Shown here: positions 27,989-36,618 of the stretch, piece after piece
Numbering within the stretch: the stretch's first letter is position 1
Layout of the letters: every line of letters begins with the position of its first letter
Source: Streptomyces lanatus
GTDB taxonomy: Bacteria > Actinomycetota > Actinomycetes > Streptomycetales > Streptomycetaceae
DNA length: 64,000 bases
Assembly (NCBI RefSeq): GCF_014655715.1
Contig: NZ_BNBM01000001.1
Location: forward strand, 994,742 to 1,058,741
Direction of reading: 5' to 3'
The notes under the pieces: generated by a model
Told to the model about the DNA's origin: nothing
Databases searched by the model: none
Seen by the model: the letters and a program-made list of their open reading frames with translations, nothing else
Translations under genes and position numbers: made by a program

Positions 27989-29329
27989 GTGACGACGACC
28001 GTCCAATCGCCCCCAGCGCCCCCCACGGCGATACGCCCCAGGGTGGTCGCCCGCACGGGTCTGTACGCCGTGCTGGCCGCGAACGTGGCCGCGGTGCTCT
28101 ACTTCTTCTCCGCCGCCGGCTTCGCCTCGAACGCGCTCATCGTGCTCGGCCGCCTCACCGGCCTGACCGGCGCCCTGCTGATGGCCTTCCAGCTGGTGCT
28201 GGTGGCCCGGCTGCCCTGGCTGGACCGCCGGATCGGCATGGACCGGCTGACGTCCTGGCACCGCTGGACCGGCTTCAGCGTCCTGTGGGCCCTGCTCGCC
28301 CACGCCGTCTTCATCACCTTCGGCTACGCCCAGTCGTCGTCGCTCGACCCGGTGAACCAGATCATCGACCTCGCCGAGACGGTCGAGGGCGTGCTGCGCG
28401 CGGTGGTGGCATTCGGCATCATCATCGTGATCGGCGTGGTGTCGGCCCGCTTCGCCCGGCGCAGGCTGGCGTACGAGACCTGGCACTTCATCCACCTGTA
28501 CACCTACGTCGCGGTGGTCCTGGCGTTCACGCACCAGGTCGCGGTGGGTACGTCCTTCACGTCGTCGTCGGCGGCCACGGCGTACTGGTACGGCGTATGG
28601 GGCGTCGCGCTCGGCTCGGTGTTCGTCGGCCGGCTGGTCCTCCCCCTCTGGCGGAACTGGCGCCACCAGTTCCGGGTCTCGGCGGTGGTCCCCGAGTCCC
28701 ACAACGTCGTCTCGATCTACATCACCGGCCGTGACCTGGACAAGCTGCCCGCACGCGCCGGCCAGTTCTTCCTGTGGCGGTTCCTGACGAAGGACCGCTG
28801 GTGGCAGGCCAACCCGTTCTCCCTGTCGGCGGCGCCCGACGGCACCCAGCTGCGGCTGACGGCCAAGGCGGCCGGCGAAGGCTCGGCGGCCCTCCGCCAT
28901 ATGAAGGTCGGCACGCGCGTCTTCGCCGAGGGCCCCTACGGCGCGTTCACCGCGATGCACCGCACACGGCCCGAGGCGGTGCTCATCGCGGGTGGCGTCG
29001 GCGTCACCCCGATCCGCGCCCTGCTGGAAGAACTGCACGGCCACGCGGTCGTGATCTACCGGGTCGCCTCGGACCAGGACGCGGTCCTGTACGGCGAACT
29101 GGCCGAGCTCGCGCAGATGAAGGGCGCCGAGCTGCACCTGGTGTCCGGCCCGGTCGTCCCGGACAAGCTGGCCCCGGCGGAGCTGTCCCGGCTGGTGCCG
29201 GACATCACCGACCGCGATGTCTTCCTCTGCGGCCCGCCGCCGATGATGAACGCGGTGATCGGCAACCTGCGTGAGCTGGGCGTGCCCAAGGAGCAGGTCC
29301 ACTTCGAGCGCTTCAGCCTGGCCGGCTGA
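27989..29329 (+). CDS. Ferric-reductase-like transmembrane flavocytochrome (NAD(P)H oxidoreductase)
   Basis: 446-residue membrane oxidoreductase. The N-terminal half (about 20-215) has six membrane helices with heme-liganding histidines (TSWHRW, LLAHAVF, ETWHFIHL, FTHQ), matching the ferric reductase transmembrane fold. The C-terminal half has an FAD-binding barrel (NPFSLSA) and a NAD(P)-binding domain (IAGGVGVTPIRALLEEL; FLCGPPPMM). It moves electrons from cytosolic NAD(P)H through FAD and heme to an extracytoplasmic acceptor. The next gene is an exported FMN protein, the obvious acceptor. GTG 27989 with AAGGAG nine bases upstream. Confidence 0.9.
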   Translation: MTTTVQSPPAPPTAIRPRVVARTGLYAVLAANVAAVLYFFSAAGFASNALIVLGRLTGLTGALLMAFQLVLVARLPWLDRRIGMDRLTSWHRWTGFSVLWALLAHAVFITFGYAQSSSLDPVNQIIDLAETVEGVLRAVVAFGIIIVIGVVSARFARRRLAYETWHFIHLYTYVAVVLAFTHQVAVGTSFTSSSAATAYWYGVWGVALGSVFVGRLVLPLWRNWRHQFRVSAVVPESHNVVSIYITGRDLDKLPARAGQFFLWRFLTKDRWWQANPFSLSAAPDGTQLRLTAKAAGEGSAALRHMKVGTRVFAEGPYGAFTAMHRTRPEAVLIAGGVGVTPIRALLEELHGHAVVIYRVASDQDAVLYGELAELAQMKGAELHLVSGPVVPDKLAPAELSRLVPDITDRDVFLCGPPPMMNAVIGNLRELGVPKEQVHFERFSLAG

Positions 29330-29357
29330 GCCGGCTGCCAACGACAAGGAAGACATC

Positions 29358-30041
29358 GTGAAGCGTGCAATACCCGTCCTGGTCCTGAGCGTGGCGGGCC
29401 TGGTCCCGGTCTGGCTCTACGAGCCGTCCCTCGGCACCGCGGCCGCGGAGACGGCGGCACCGGCTTCGACGCCCTCGGCGTCATCCGGTTCGAGCGGGAC
29501 GGTCGTGAAGGGCTCGACCCTGCAGACGGAGAAGGGCCCCGTGCAGGTCGAGGTGACCTTCCAGGGCACCAAGATCGCATCGGTACGGATGCTGCAGCAG
29601 CCGAACCACCCCCAGACCACGGCGGCCGTACCGAAGCTGATCTCGGAAACCCTGGAGGCCCAGAGCGCGGACATCGACACGGTGTCCGGCGCCACGATCA
29701 CGAGCGACGGCTACCGGGAATCGTTGCAGGCGGCGATCGACGAGAACGCGAAGTCAGCCGCTGCTTCCCCCTCGGGGGCCGCCTCCCAGACGGTCGACGG
29801 CCCGACGGTGAACACCGACAAGGGCCCCGTGCAGGTCCAGGTGACCTTCGAGAGCGACAAGATCTCGGCCGTGAAGATGCTCCAGCAGCCGAACCACCCC
29901 CAGACCACGGCGGCGGTCCCGCAGCTGATCGCCGAGACCCTGGAGGCCCAGAGCGCGGACATCGACACGGTGTCGGGCGCGACGATCACCAGCGACGGCT
30001 ACCGGGAATCGTTGCAGGCCGCCATCGACGCGAAGGGCTGA
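29358..30041 (+). CDS. Exported FMN-binding protein with two tandem FMN-binding domains
   Basis: 227-residue extracytoplasmic flavoprotein. The signal peptide covers about 1-30, then a Ser/Ala linker and two FMN-binding domains (about 52-130 and 150-227), each ending in DTVSGATITSDGY. This is the ApbE flavinylation motif; by comparison with NqrC/RnfG the acceptor threonines are expected at T115 and T211. The two domains are close copies, at DNA level as well. It lies between the flavocytochrome and ApbE genes, so it is inferred to receive electrons from the former and covalent FMN from the latter. GTG 29358 with AAGGAAG upstream. Confidence 0.9.
   Translation: MKRAIPVLVLSVAGLVPVWLYEPSLGTAAAETAAPASTPSASSGSSGTVVKGSTLQTEKGPVQVEVTFQGTKIASVRMLQQPNHPQTTAAVPKLISETLEAQSADIDTVSGATITSDGYRESLQAAIDENAKSAAASPSGAASQTVDGPTVNTDKGPVQVQVTFESDKISAVKMLQQPNHPQTTAAVPQLIAETLEAQSADIDTVSGATITSDGYRESLQAAIDAKG
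29517..30036 (+). repeat. Intragenic tandem duplication of the FMN-binding domain
   Basis: Two units of about 235 bases repeat with a 288-base period. Long stretches are identical (for example the CAGCCGAACCACCCCCAGAC and GGCTACCGGGAATCGTTGCA regions), implying a recent duplication or continuing gene conversion. Confidence 0.85.
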
Positions 30042-30043
30042 TC

Positions 30044-30784
30044 ATGCACCGGGTCGAGCATGTCATGGGGTTCCCGGTCTCGCTCCGGGTCGACGACGAG
30101 CACGTGGGCGCGGACGTGGCGGACGCCGTGTTCGCGTGGCTGCGTGAGGTCGACGCCCGGTTCAGCCCGTTCAAGGCGGACAGCGAGGTCTGCCGGCTGG
30201 ACCGGGGTGAGATCGCGCGGCACGCGGTCAGCGCGGACCTCGCCGAAGTGCTCGACCTGTGCGAGGAGTACCGGGTCGCCACCGGCGGCGCCTTCGACGT
30301 ACGGCTGCCCGGGCGCGGGCTGGATCCCTGCGCGGTGGTGAAGGGCTGGTCCGTGCAGCGCGCGGCGGAGCTGCTGCGGGCGGCGGGCGCGGTGCGCTTC
30401 GTCCTCAACGCCGGTGGTGACGTGGTCGCGGGCGGCGGGCCCTGGCGGGTGGGGGTACGGCATCCCGAGCATGCCGACAAGCTGTGCACCGTGGCGGAGC
30501 TGACGGACGGCGCGATCGCGACGTCCGCCCGCTACGAGCGCGGCGACCACATCATCGACGGCCGCACGGGGCGCCCGGCGACGGGCCTGCTCTCGTTGAG
30601 CGTCGTGGCGTCCTCCCTGACCGTCGCGGACACGGTGGCGACCGCCGCGTTCGCGATGGGCGCGGAGGGCGTGGACTGGGCGGCGGCACGGGAGGGCTGC
30701 GAGGTGTTCGCGGTGGACACCGGGCGACGGGTGTTCCGTACGGAGGGCTTTCCGGTGGCTTCGGCGGAGGCGCGGGCGGCGTGA
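30044..30784 (+). CDS. apbE: FAD:protein FMN transferase (ApbE)
   Basis: 246-residue enzyme that transfers FMN from FAD to a threonine of partner proteins. Motifs are GFPVSLRV, FSPFKADSEVCRL, the LNAGGDVVAGG FAD-binding region, and TSARYERGDHIIDGRTG with the catalytic Asp/His area, then VADTVATAAFAMG. It starts two bases after the FMN-protein stop. It has no signal peptide, so flavinylation would happen in the cytosol or it acts before export. It is somewhat shorter than the roughly 330-residue exported ApbE proteins. Confidence 0.92.
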   Translation: MHRVEHVMGFPVSLRVDDEHVGADVADAVFAWLREVDARFSPFKADSEVCRLDRGEIARHAVSADLAEVLDLCEEYRVATGGAFDVRLPGRGLDPCAVVKGWSVQRAAELLRAAGAVRFVLNAGGDVVAGGGPWRVGVRHPEHADKLCTVAELTDGAIATSARYERGDHIIDGRTGRPATGLLSLSVVASSLTVADTVATAAFAMGAEGVDWAAAREGCEVFAVDTGRRVFRTEGFPVASAEARAA

Positions 30785-30787
30785 CCG

Positions 30788-31621
30788 TCAGCCCGTGACA
30801 CCGGCCGGCGGAGCGATGGTCCCCTCGAACACGCCTCGGTTCTCCTCGCTGACCTCCTGGCTGTAGGTGATGCGTTGCCCCTGGTAGGGGATGAGGAAGC
30901 CGAAGGTGAAGCGGTGGGAGGTGACGCGGAAGGTGGTGGCGTCCAGGACCAGGACCTCCTCCAGCCGGTTCAGCATGATGTCGCGCTCGCTCGCGCCGAT
31001 TCCCGCGTCGCGCAGCTGGTCCAAGGTCGGCCGGAATTCGCGGGCCGCCTTCGCGAGGGCGGGTTCGTGCCGGCTGTCGGACAGTCGGGCGGAGGGGATG
31101 CGGAGACGGAGTTCGACGTGGCCTTCCGCCGTGCTGACGGTGACCTCGTTGCCGTATGCCCGGAAGGCGTCCAGCGCGGCGAGGGGGTCTTCCACCTTGT
31201 TCGCGAACTCGGGGTCGCTGAGGGGCCCGTGCTCCCAGCCGGCCGTGCCCTTCTTAACGTAGGCCGTGCCCTCGGCGACGTAGATCTCCTCGGGCTTGCG
31301 CACGCCCTTGCTGACGGTGGCGCCGGTGGAGTGCAGGGCCCATGCCTCGCCGGTGGTGCGGCGGACGGTGGCCGTGTAGGTCGCGGCGTTCTCCTGGCCT
31401 TGGAGGACCAGGCCCTCGCGGCCCCGCACGGTGAACGTCCAGCCCTTCCGCCCGGCCATCGCCTCCTCGGCGCGGGCGAGGAAGTCGGCGGCGGTGCGGG
31501 GCACGGGGGAAGCGGTGGTGGGCTGTGCGGACCCGGCGGGCTTCCCCTGGTCCGTGGAGTCCGCACAGCCGGTCAACGCGGCGGCGAGGAGCAGCACCTG
31601 CACGGCATGGGTCCTTCTCAC
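30788..31621 (-). CDS. Secreted lipoprotein of unknown function
   Basis: 277-residue lipoprotein: signal with lipobox ALTGC (Cys19), then a fold resembling LppX/LprG-like actinobacterial lipoproteins (long antiparallel sheet, TFTVRGREGLVLQG, YVAEGTAYVKKG). This resemblance is by pattern only. GTG 31621 overlaps the stop of the upstream gene (GTGA). It is convergent with apbE, three bases apart. Confidence 0.75.
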   Translation of the reverse strand: MRRTHAVQVLLLAAALTGCADSTDQGKPAGSAQPTTASPVPRTAADFLARAEEAMAGRKGWTFTVRGREGLVLQGQENAATYTATVRRTTGEAWALHSTGATVSKGVRKPEEIYVAEGTAYVKKGTAGWEHGPLSDPEFANKVEDPLAALDAFRAYGNEVTVSTAEGHVELRLRIPSARLSDSRHEPALAKAAREFRPTLDQLRDAGIGASERDIMLNRLEEVLVLDATTFRVTSHRFTFGFLIPYQGQRITYSQEVSEENRGVFEGTIAPPAGVTG

Positions 31622-32049
31622 GCGACGGCTCTCCTCGCCCGACCGTGCAGGGTCAGATAGAAGGTCTGGAGGGATTCCCCGGGGCCGCCGAGTTCGAAGC
31701 GGTTGCGGACCTTGCCGAGCGGGTTCCAGACCCGGCCGTCCGGCATCCGTACGCCGACCGGCTGGCCGAAGTACTCGCGCTGGGCGGAGTCGAAGTCCAC
31801 CCATATCGCGCCCGCGCGCCGCACGAGCACCTCACCGACGTAGGCGCCGAGCCCGAACAGCGGATCCCGCACCCGCTCGCCCTCCGCCCCGCCCTTGCGC
31901 AGTCCGTCGATCAAGAAGTCCACGACCCGCAGGCTGGCCACGGAGTAGTCCAGCGGCAGTCGGTTGCGGGCGGTGACGCGCGCGACGAATTGCGCGGCGC
32001 ACGACCGCATCTCACTGGCACACGGGACACGCTCGTCCGTACGGCTCAT
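31618..32049 (-). CDS. Conserved hypothetical cytosolic protein
   Basis: 143-residue soluble protein with no signal or membrane segment. The pattern SLRVVDFLIDGLR ... LGAYVGEVLVRRAGAIWVDF ... PDGRVWNPLGKV resembles DUF3806/DUF6278-type proteins (a helix-strand module following YxGExxxR). I cannot assign a function. ATG 32049; it is coupled to the downstream lipoprotein gene. Confidence 0.7.
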   Translation of the reverse strand: MSRTDERVPCASEMRSCAAQFVARVTARNRLPLDYSVASLRVVDFLIDGLRKGGAEGERVRDPLFGLGAYVGEVLVRRAGAIWVDFDSAQREYFGQPVGVRMPDGRVWNPLGKVRNRFELGGPGESLQTFYLTLHGRARRAVA

Positions 32050-32353
32050 GGGACCCCACCCCTTCGTTTCCGTCCCCTACGAACGATCAAGCGGATGCCG
32101 CGTCAGGAACATCACGGGTGTGAGGCGTGTCGATTCACACACGGACAAGTCGCCTCGGGCGTACAACCTTTTGGATCTTCGGACGTCGACGGACACGCGT
32201 CCGTTTTGCCCCCTCCCGAGCCATTCGCACGGCAGGTCGATTCCCGTCCGTCCGCCGTGCTAGCTTGCGGCGCCTTTTGCCGGGCCGTTCCGCGTCGACC
32301 CCCGCGCGTCCGCGTCGAACGGCCTTCCTCGCCATGCCTGTTGGAGGTGCTCC
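32050..32353. promoter_or_regulatory. Divergent intergenic region with probable promoter for the propeller protein
   Basis: A 304-base non-coding region. For the rightward gene, TAGCTT (about 32262) is a plausible -10 without a clear -35, and GGAGG at 32343 is the ribosome-binding site. An AT-richer block near 32155-32175 (ACAACCTTTTGGATC) stands out but is unassigned. Confidence 0.3.
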
Positions 32354-34789
32354 GTGGCCGCACGCCACAAGCCGAACCGAAGACGACCACTCGTACGCGG
32401 CGGCCTTGCCGCAGGGCTGGCCCTCGCGGCCGCCGGCGGAACCCTGCCCTTTCTCCTGTCCGATGCGCATGCCGAGACCCCCTCGCTGACCGTCCCCGCC
32501 CCGGACCGCTTCCAGCCGGTCGCGAACCCCGTGTACGGCGCGGGGCCCGGCGGCGTCGTGGAGCGCGCGGAGGTCAAGGACCAGAGCGCGCTGGGCTACT
32601 ACCGCTGGACACCGGACGGCGGTGCCCCGGTCGACCTGCCCGCCTCGTCCCCGTCCGACGACATCAACTCGATCGACGGAGGGGGCGGCAGCCATGTCTC
32701 CGTCACCAGCGGGGACGTCGTGGCGATCTACGACTTCCCGAACCGGGTGCGGCTCATGGACATGAAGTCCGGCACGACCACCCAGTACACGCTGCCCGAC
32801 GGCCACTTCTACCGCGGTGTCTTCGGCTCGGCCGTACTCACCGCCACCCGGGACGCGAACGGCGACAAGAATGTCCTGCATGTGCTGCGCATGGCGGACG
32901 GGCAGCTCACCGACACCCTCGTCACCGGGCTGAACGGCTGGGTCGCGGAGGACGGCATGACGCTCGGCGGCGACGACCGTTCGGTGGCGATCTGGTACGC
33001 GCACCCGGACGGCACCCGCGGTGTCGGCCTGCTGGACCTGGCGACGGCCGAGGTCACCCCGGTGTTCCAGGGCGCCACCGGCGCAAACGCCCAGGTCGAG
33101 TTCTCCGACGCGTACGTCGCCTGGTACTCGCCCGACGGCGGCAACACCACGGCCCGCGTACTGCCTCGCGCCACCCCGGAGGCGGCGGAGACCAGGCTCG
33201 AACTCGGCCCGGACGACGCGGGCACCCCGCAGCTCGGACTCGTCGGCGACTGGCTGCTGACGACGCGTCAATTGACGCCGGGGGCAGGTGACTTCCTGGT
33301 CCGCGAGGGCGCCCCGCTCACCGCCCTGCCGATCGCCGGGGGCGAGCCCAGGACGCTGCTGGAGCACGCCGGTCGGCGGATGGCGCAGGTCCCGGGCGGC
33401 GGCGTGGCCGTCACCGGCGGCGCCTCATCCGGGGACTGGGCGGTGCGCCGGGTCTCCGTAGGCGATGACGGGGCGCCGGTGCTGCGTACGGTGCGCGAGG
33501 TGGCCCCCAAGGAGGGCAGGCTCACGCGGCTGTCGCTCACGGCCGGGCACCTGGTGACGGCCGAGTCCGACACCACGTACCTGCCCGCGCTGTTCCACCG
33601 GCGGATCACCCTCGGTGCCACCCCGTCAGTCGGCGACCGGTCGCTGCTCGCACGGCCGGACGCGCGGACCACCGGCGAGGCGGCACAGCGCGTGTACGAC
33701 TCCCGGCAGCCGGTCGGCACCGGTGACGGCCGTACCGTCGTCGCCACGACCGACGCGGACGGCGCCCAGGTGCTCGTGGTGCTGGCGGTGGACGGCACGA
33801 GGACCGTCGTACCCGCCGTGGACCCGCAGAGCGGGGAGAAGATGCCGACCGGCTCCGACCACGTCTCGGCCGTGCGCTCGGCCTCCGGCCGCTACGTGGT
33901 GTTCGGCGACAGCGGACGCGGCCTGGAGGACCGTCAGTACGTCGTCGACCTCGACGCGTCCGGCGGGCCGAAGGTGGTCCGGGTCCGCCAGGGCCAGGGC
34001 GGGCTCGCGGTGTGGGGCACCACGCTCTGGATGCCCAGCGACTCGGACGACGGCACGCTCCAGGCCGTCGACCTCAAGACCGGTGCGACGACGGCCACGG
34101 ACCCGATCACCGACAACGGCTGTCTGCCGCAGCAGCTCCAGACCTCCGGGCCCTGGGTGTACTGGGACTGCTACCCCTCGGGGTCGGTCAGCTCCGGACA
34201 CGGCGTCTACAACACCCAGACCCGGCAGTCGTCCTGGGCGCCGCGCGGCACCCTCGGCGACGGCTATGTGGTGGCGTACGACGGGGACCGCGGCAGGCTC
34301 GACCTGACCCCGATCGGCGACGCTCCACGCACCATCGAGGCCTTCACCTCCCAGTACGCGTACCCGATCGTCGAGGCCGACCGCTTCGGCGGCGCGGTCG
34401 CCTACGCCAAGGAGAAGAGCGCCCAGATCACCGTCGTCGACTCGGGCGTCGCCACCTCCCCGGTGGCCGGGATCGAGTCGCGGGTCGATGGGTCAGTGGA
34501 CCTCGGCTCCGCCACCGACGCCGTGTGGGACGCGCACTGGCAGCTGTCCAAACCCGTCGTCGACGCCCAGATGACGGTCCGCAACAAGACCGGGCGCACG
34601 GTGTTCGAGGGCTCGGCCGAGGAGTACGCCGCCGCCGTCTCGCTCACCTGGGACGGCCGCACCGACGACGGCCGGTACGTCAACGACGGCACCTACACCT
34701 GGGAGCTCACCGGCACACCGGCGGACGGCAGCGGGGCCGATCTCACGGTCACGGGAACGGTGGCGTTCAGCGGCAGCCATGTTCACTGA
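32354..34789 (+). CDS. Large secreted beta-propeller-like protein with C-terminal FlgD-type Ig domain
   Basis: 811-residue exported protein with a basic N-region (RRRPLVRGG) and signal cleaved near AHA|ETP. The body is repeated beta strands with DLATAEVTPV and DLKTGATTATD blade-like units, consistent with a propeller. The last 90 residues (VRNKTGRTVFEGS, VSLTWDGRTDDGRYVNDGTYTW) are a FlgD Ig-like domain, which in Streptomyces caps several secreted proteins. GTG 32354 with GGAGG six bases upstream. The role is probably structural or extracellular matrix; no catalytic motif was seen. Confidence 0.82.
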   Translation: MAARHKPNRRRPLVRGGLAAGLALAAAGGTLPFLLSDAHAETPSLTVPAPDRFQPVANPVYGAGPGGVVERAEVKDQSALGYYRWTPDGGAPVDLPASSPSDDINSIDGGGGSHVSVTSGDVVAIYDFPNRVRLMDMKSGTTTQYTLPDGHFYRGVFGSAVLTATRDANGDKNVLHVLRMADGQLTDTLVTGLNGWVAEDGMTLGGDDRSVAIWYAHPDGTRGVGLLDLATAEVTPVFQGATGANAQVEFSDAYVAWYSPDGGNTTARVLPRATPEAAETRLELGPDDAGTPQLGLVGDWLLTTRQLTPGAGDFLVREGAPLTALPIAGGEPRTLLEHAGRRMAQVPGGGVAVTGGASSGDWAVRRVSVGDDGAPVLRTVREVAPKEGRLTRLSLTAGHLVTAESDTTYLPALFHRRITLGATPSVGDRSLLARPDARTTGEAAQRVYDSRQPVGTGDGRTVVATTDADGAQVLVVLAVDGTRTVVPAVDPQSGEKMPTGSDHVSAVRSASGRYVVFGDSGRGLEDRQYVVDLDASGGPKVVRVRQGQGGLAVWGTTLWMPSDSDDGTLQAVDLKTGATTATDPITDNGCLPQQLQTSGPWVYWDCYPSGSVSSGHGVYNTQTRQSSWAPRGTLGDGYVVAYDGDRGRLDLTPIGDAPRTIEAFTSQYAYPIVEADRFGGAVAYAKEKSAQITVVDSGVATSPVAGIESRVDGSVDLGSATDAVWDAHWQLSKPVVDAQMTVRNKTGRTVFEGSAEEYAAAVSLTWDGRTDDGRYVNDGTYTWELTGTPADGSGADLTVTGTVAFSGSHVH

Positions 34790-34792
34790 ACG

Positions 34793-35278
34793 TCACAGGT
34801 CTCGCCCATCGACTGAGCGCGTACGCGGCGCCGGAGTGCCCGGCGACCCACCCCCGGATCGCCGTCGGCCGACCAGGAACACCACGGCCGAGCCCCCGAA
34901 GAGCACGGCCGTGATCAGCAGCCAGCGGGCCAGGAAGCCGTCCGTGGACAGGCCGGTGCCACTGGAGTAGCGGTCCGCGACGCGGCCGGTGATCAGGGGG
35001 TACCAGACCAGCAGGAGGAGCAGGGACAGGGCGGCGGGGACGCGGACGTACGAGACATGCGGACGGCAGCCTCGTACGAGCGCCCGATCCGCCGCCCCGT
35101 ACACCGGCACCAGGACGAGGTCGTGCACGATCGCCGCGCCCACGAACCACAGCGCGATCTGGAACCAGTCCCCCTCCAGCAGCCGCACACCCGCATACCC
35201 GGCGAGCGCGAACGAGCAGAGGAGGAGCAGGATCTGGAGCGGACTGCCTACGGGGATCAACCAGGGTCGTCGTCGCAT
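34793..35278 (-). CDS. Integral membrane protein coupled to the molybdopterin oxidoreductase
   Basis: 161-residue protein with four membrane helices (about 10-30, 40-60, 78-98 and 118-138) and a basic tail. ATG 35278 overlaps the stop of the oxidoreductase gene (ATGA). It is co-expressed with a membrane molybdoenzyme, so it may be an accessory membrane subunit, but it has no heme-ligand pattern I can defend. Confidence 0.7.
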   Translation of the reverse strand: MRRRPWLIPVGSPLQILLLLCSFALAGYAGVRLLEGDWFQIALWFVGAAIVHDLVLVPVYGAADRALVRGCRPHVSYVRVPAALSLLLLLVWYPLITGRVADRYSSGTGLSTDGFLARWLLITAVLFGGSAVVFLVGRRRSGGGSPGTPAPRTRSVDGRDL

Positions 35279-36504
35279 CACAGGTCTCCGAACGTCATCC
35301 GCGCCACCCACTTGGTGTTCAGCACACCGGGCGCGGCGGGCACGATGATCCGCGCCGGGTAGCCGTGGTCGGGGGTGAGGTCCTCGCCGTTGACGAACAG
35401 GGCGAGCAGGGAGTGGGAGTCGGCGACCTGGTTGGCGCGCAGGGCGGCACGGCGGAAGGCGCCGCGTCGTTGGAGGGACTCCACGAGGACGTCGGGCGGG
35501 TCCCCGTCATAGCCGACCAGCGCGGCCAGGTCCCGCAGCCGTACCCCTCGCCACCACTGGTCGGACGTCGACCAGCCCTCCACGCAGGCGATGGGCAGCG
35601 CGGCGCTGTGCAGCGGCATGGCGAGCAGGTCGGTGCGGCTGAGGCGGACCGTACGGCCGTTCCGGCCCTCGACCACCAGTCGCCACGCCTCCTCGTCCGT
35701 CTCGGCCGCGCGGATCCCGGCGTACGCGGCCGTCTTGTTGATCTGGAAGCCGCCGGGCCCGCTGCCCGGTTCGGCGCCGCCGTGCGGGGCGAGGAGGGCG
35801 GTGCGGCGCAGGGGGCCGTCGAAGTTCTGCCCGACGGTCGTGGCGAACAGCAGGAGCGAGCCGCCGCCCACGAACCACAGGGCGCCGCGTCGGGAGACGG
35901 TCGGCTCGGCGGGGTCCGGCGGGACCAAGTCGTTCTTCTCTTCCCGCAGTTGACGCAGATTGCGCCAGGCCATCGGCATCTTCAGCACCGCGTGCGCGAT
36001 GAACGCGGCGATGAACACCCACGCCCCGTAGAAGTGCAGGGTGTAGAAGGAGCCGGGGAAGATGTAGTCGAGCTGGATGTTGAGCACGCCCGTCACGAAC
36101 TCGAACAGCGCGCCGCCGACCAGGAGCAGGAGCGAGATCCGCTCCAGGGCGTGTGCGAGCGAGCGTGCCGGGGGCAGTGTGAAGAGCCTCGGTACGACCG
36201 ACCACAGCTTGGCCAGGAGCACCGGGATCAGGGTGATGCCGAGGGTGACGTGGATGCCCTGGTTGAGGCGGTACAGCCAGTGCGGGTCGGTCGGCCAGGA
36301 GAAGAGATAGAAGCCGAGGATGCCCTTGTCCGGGGTCTTGTCGTTCACCGGCGCGAGGTTCGGGTTGTAGGCGGCGTAGGACACCAGCCCGGTCACGAAC
36401 AGCACCGTGATCCCGCCGAGCAGGACGACGCCCAGTACTGAGGTCAGCCAGGGGCCGCGCAGCGGGCTGCGCCAGAAGGAGGGGGAGAAGGGAGACCGTG
36501 CCAT
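35278..36504 (-). CDS. Membrane-bound molybdopterin-dependent oxidoreductase (sulfite-oxidase fold)
   Basis: 408-residue fusion. The N-terminal half (about 15-215) has five membrane helices with histidines (GIHVTLG, LHFYGAW, FIAHAVL) resembling a diheme cytochrome b561-like unit. The C-terminal half (about 260-408) is an oxidoreductase molybdopterin-binding domain with the Mo-ligand cysteine Cys307 in IACVEGWS and the following WWRGVRL. ATG 36504; an upstream GTG extension is unlikely. Unlike SuoX it lacks the dimerisation domain. The substrate is unknown. Confidence 0.85.
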   Translation of the reverse strand: MARSPFSPSFWRSPLRGPWLTSVLGVVLLGGITVLFVTGLVSYAAYNPNLAPVNDKTPDKGILGFYLFSWPTDPHWLYRLNQGIHVTLGITLIPVLLAKLWSVVPRLFTLPPARSLAHALERISLLLLVGGALFEFVTGVLNIQLDYIFPGSFYTLHFYGAWVFIAAFIAHAVLKMPMAWRNLRQLREEKNDLVPPDPAEPTVSRRGALWFVGGGSLLLFATTVGQNFDGPLRRTALLAPHGGAEPGSGPGGFQINKTAAYAGIRAAETDEEAWRLVVEGRNGRTVRLSRTDLLAMPLHSAALPIACVEGWSTSDQWWRGVRLRDLAALVGYDGDPPDVLVESLQRRGAFRRAALRANQVADSHSLLALFVNGEDLTPDHGYPARIIVPAAPGVLNTKWVARMTFGDL

Positions 36505-36605
36505 GGGCCGACCGTAGGCCGGGGAGGGGCCGAAAAGGCCGTCGCGAACCATGACGAATCTCTGACGTCAGCGCCCGTCACGCGTCCGGCGGACCTCGGG
36601 CGTCC

Positions 36606-36611
36606 TAGCGT
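36606..36611 (+). promoter_or_regulatory. -10 element for a probably leaderless transcript
   Basis: TAGCGT ends seven bases before the GTG at 36619. No ribosome-binding site is present in between, which is the classic layout of a leaderless Streptomyces mRNA beginning at the start codon. The -35 is not clear. Confidence 0.5.
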
Positions 36612-36618
36612 CGGGGGC

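Noticed and set aside
32354..34789. Possible PQQ or WD40 enzyme reading of the propeller protein
   Set aside because: Blade-like repeats are too divergent to assign PQQ or WD40; described only as propeller-like.
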